A DNA stretch of 64,000 nt from Xenorhabdus sp014467285 (lineage in GTDB: Bacteria; Pseudomonadota; Gammaproteobacteria; Enterobacterales; Enterobacteriaceae): assembly GCF_014467285.1 (NCBI RefSeq), contig NZ_NKHR01000009.1, positions 62,001 to 126,000 of the forward strand. The letters run 5' to 3'. Positions 61,989-64,000 of the stretch are shown here, piece by piece. Position numbers and translations under genes: made by a program. Every line of letters begins with the position of its first letter. Position 1 is the stretch's first letter. A model generated the notes under the pieces. The model was not told the origin of the DNA and did no database searches. It saw only the letters and a list, made by a program, of their open reading frames with translations.

Positions 61989-64000
61989 ATGTCTTCCGTA
62001 AATACAATTTCCGTAAGTTCAATGAATATTCCAATATCTCCAGCGCCACTGGCAGGTCAAAACATCACAAAATTACGTGAGCGGCTACCTGAGTTGCTGG
62101 CTCGTCCTCATACTTCCGGGCAAGTGCTGGATTGTGCACAACGTTTCGCAGATTATCTGTCCAATCTGGATGATCATCCCCTGTTTGATGCGCAAGCCCG
62201 AAAAGCGCTTAGTACATTCTGCCAACGTCAGGCGTTAGAAACCAAACTGGAGCGGGAACTTGGAAAAAATGCCTTTTCACTGCGTCGATTCGATTATGAC
62301 CAGAATCGCTATGAGGCTTGGAAACCTCTGGGATTAGTCGTCCATATTACTCCCTCCAATGCGGCACTACTGCCTTTTATGGCTGTTATCGAAAGCTTGT
62401 TGGTCGGTAATATCAACTGGCTGCGTCCCAGTAGCAGCGATAATGGGTTTAGTTCGCAACTGTTAGCGGAATTCTTGGCATACGATATTTCAGGTGATTT
62501 AGCTGATCGGGTAGCAGTATTACCATTGCCTGTAACACAACTGGCAGAATTACTGAATCAGGCTGATGCTGTTTCTGCCTGGGGAGGCGATTATTCTCTG
62601 GCATCTATTCGATCCCAATTACCGACAGGTTGCCGTTGGATAGATTGGGGACACCGCATCAGTTTTGCCTGGCTAAGCCCAGAAGTAATTGATGATACCC
62701 TGTTAGATGCGTTGGCTGATGATATTTGCCGTTTTGATCAGCAAGCCTGTTCCAGCCCGCAATGCCTGCTGGTCGATAGTGATGATCCAAATGTTTTACA
62801 GCATGTCGGACAACGCATGGCTGCCGCCCTGCAACGTCGTTCCGGGTTACATCCGGCATTGAAACCGGATATTCAGGAAGCCGCTGAAATTACAACCCAA
62901 ACTGCGTTTCAACAACTCGATCTCTCTTTTACGCAGGTAAACGGCGAAGTCTGGCAAGCAGACGGATGGCGGGTGATCTGGCGACACGAAGAAGAACTGG
63001 CTTCGTCCCCTCTGTTCCGCACATTGCAGATACGCCCGGCTCCGCGTCAACGCCTGTGTTCTATTTTGCAACCTTGGCGTAATCACCTGCAAACCTGTGC
63101 GTTGATGGCTCGTCAGGAATCAATAACCGAGATGAGCCATGCGCTGATCGCAGCAGGTATTAGCCGTATCACGCCGGCGGGACAGATGCATGATGGCTAT
63201 AGCGGTGAGCCACACGATGGCGTTTATGCACTATCGCGCCTGACTAAACGAGTCTCGGTCAGTCTGTCCCCAGATTTAATGGCAGGCTGCGCCCATCTTG
63301 ATATTTCTCCATCGCGTCCAAATGGGCTGGAAAATCTGCCTGTCATGAATAAAGCCGATTTTCATGCACTGGTTCCGAATGAAAAATCCCGCCTGTTTTT
63401 CCGCAGCGGTGGCAGTAGCGGTGAGCCTAAACTGGCCGCATATAGCTATCAGGATTATCACCGACAAATGCAGGCCGCAGCCGATGGCGTATTCGCTTCT
63501 GGACTTGAACCCGCGACTGATCGGGTGATGAATCTGTTGTATGGCGGAAAATTGTACGGTGGCATGATGAGCTTTTTCACCATTCTGGATAAATTGGGAG
63601 TAGCCCAATATCCAATGGGCGGCCCTGCTGATAATGATTTCCGTGAAATCGCCGATTTCATCGTACAACAACGTATTAATACGCTGGTGGGAATGCCAAG
63701 CACATTGCATCGGTTATTCCTGAATGAGGAAGCCAAACTGCGTCAATATGGCGGTATTCGTAAGCTATTTTTGGGTGGTGAACACCTGAACATGAGCCAG
63801 CGGCACTTCCTGACCGGCTTTGGCGTTACCCTGATACGTTCAACCATCTACGGTACAGTAGATGCCGGCCCTGTAGGTCATGGATGTGCCGCCAGCGAAG
63901 ACGGTGTTTTCCATTTAATGACCGATACCCAATGGCTGGAAATTCTCAATGTCGATAATGATCAACCCGTCGCTGATGGTGAAACAGGCCGTCTGGTATT
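61989..64000 (+). CDS. LuxC-like acyl reductase fused to an adenylate-forming domain, 3' end outside window
   Basis: The frame is open from ATG 61989 to the window edge (670 codons, no stop). Residues ~1-430 resemble LuxC, the acyl-CoA/acyl-enzyme reductase: VVHITPSNAALLPFMAV (~117-133) and FDQQACSSPQCLLVD with the acyl-accepting cysteine C254. Residues from ~440 form a second enzyme, an ANL ligase with FFRSGGSSGEPKLAAYS (~470-486) and STIYGTVDAGPVGHG. Such a fusion could activate an acid and reduce it to the aldehyde with the LuxE-like protein upstream. The product is unknown. Confidence 0.82.
   Translation, partial: MSSVNTISVSSMNIPISPAPLAGQNITKLRERLPELLARPHTSGQVLDCAQRFADYLSNLDDHPLFDAQARKALSTFCQRQALETKLERELGKNAFSLRRFDYDQNRYEAWKPLGLVVHITPSNAALLPFMAVIESLLVGNINWLRPSSSDNGFSSQLLAEFLAYDISGDLADRVAVLPLPVTQLAELLNQADAVSAWGGDYSLASIRSQLPTGCRWIDWGHRISFAWLSPEVIDDTLLDALADDICRFDQQACSSPQCLLVDSDDPNVLQHVGQRMAAALQRRSGLHPALKPDIQEAAEITTQTAFQQLDLSFTQVNGEVWQADGWRVIWRHEEELASSPLFRTLQIRPAPRQRLCSILQPWRNHLQTCALMARQESITEMSHALIAAGISRITPAGQMHDGYSGEPHDGVYALSRLTKRVSVSLSPDLMAGCAHLDISPSRPNGLENLPVMNKADFHALVPNEKSRLFFRSGGSSGEPKLAAYSYQDYHRQMQAAADGVFASGLEPATDRVMNLLYGGKLYGGMMSFFTILDKLGVAQYPMGGPADNDFREIADFIVQQRINTLVGMPSTLHRLFLNEEAKLRQYGGIRKLFLGGEHLNMSQRHFLTGFGVTLIRSTIYGTVDAGPVGHGCAASEDGVFHLMTDTQWLEILNVDNDQPVADGETGRLV

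Overview
The window looks like a chromosomal segment of an insect-pathogenic member of the Morganellaceae, most likely Xenorhabdus and less likely Photorhabdus. The basis is the enterobacterial core block prlC-rsmJ-gdhA-uspA-uspB-pitA-yhiN, a tRNA-Sec gene, moderate GC in core genes with AT-rich spacers, and accessory genes typical of these bacteria: an orphan Hcp with a DUF4225 protein, a TcdB-like glycosyltransferase, a PI-PLC, and toxin-antitoxin modules. The genus is an inference from content.

Layout. 0-7.3 kb: start of an alpha/beta hydrolase on the minus strand, then a yhf operon (yhfZ-yhfY-yhfX-php-yhfU-yhfT-yhfS) in which yhfW is missing and php has no good start. 7.3-10.9 kb: accessory DNA with a possible MITE, a putative effector glycosyltransferase, a small membrane protein, and an internally deleted Hcp coupled to a DUF4225 protein. 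10.9-25.3 kb: complete phenylacetate catabolon, with paaZ divergent from paaABCDEFGHIJK; a dinJ-yafQ module lies between paaK and the repressor paaX, and paaY is absent. 25.5-34.1 kb: a RibD/DHFR-like reductase, a multidomain PRD regulator, parDE, then an operon for a small PRD protein, an SFCGS glycine-rich protein, DUF4312, DUF4311, DUF4310, an amidohydrolase and a DgaE-like PLP lyase. 34.2-40.3 kb: a beta-propeller-like protein, a DUF3100/membrane protein/M20 hydrolase operon with a CysB-like regulator, and an unrecognised 303-residue protein. 40.8-43.9 kb: treBC. 44-48 kb: accessory and decayed DNA (PI-PLC, DUF930, LprI-like, GNAT, AraC and ParD-like remnants) ending at selC. 48.4-57.1 kb: conserved core block. 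57.2-60.2 kb: HTH protein and an AAA ATPase/DUF4435 pair resembling the PARIS anti-phage system. 60.8-64 kb: a LuxE-like protein and a LuxC-ANL fusion that runs off the right edge, probably the start of a biosynthetic cluster.

The genes fall into cooperating units. The paa genes convert phenylacetate to succinyl-CoA and acetyl-CoA. treB and treC import and hydrolyse trehalose, the main insect blood sugar. The yhf operon and the DUF4310-4312 operon have the same parts list: a small PRD protein, a glycine-rich CxxGG protein, polytopic membrane protein(s), a metal-dependent amidohydrolase-fold enzyme and a PLP enzyme. I regard these as two versions of one poorly described uptake and catabolism system; this parallel and the right-edge LuxE/LuxC-ANL module are the best candidates for new biology here.
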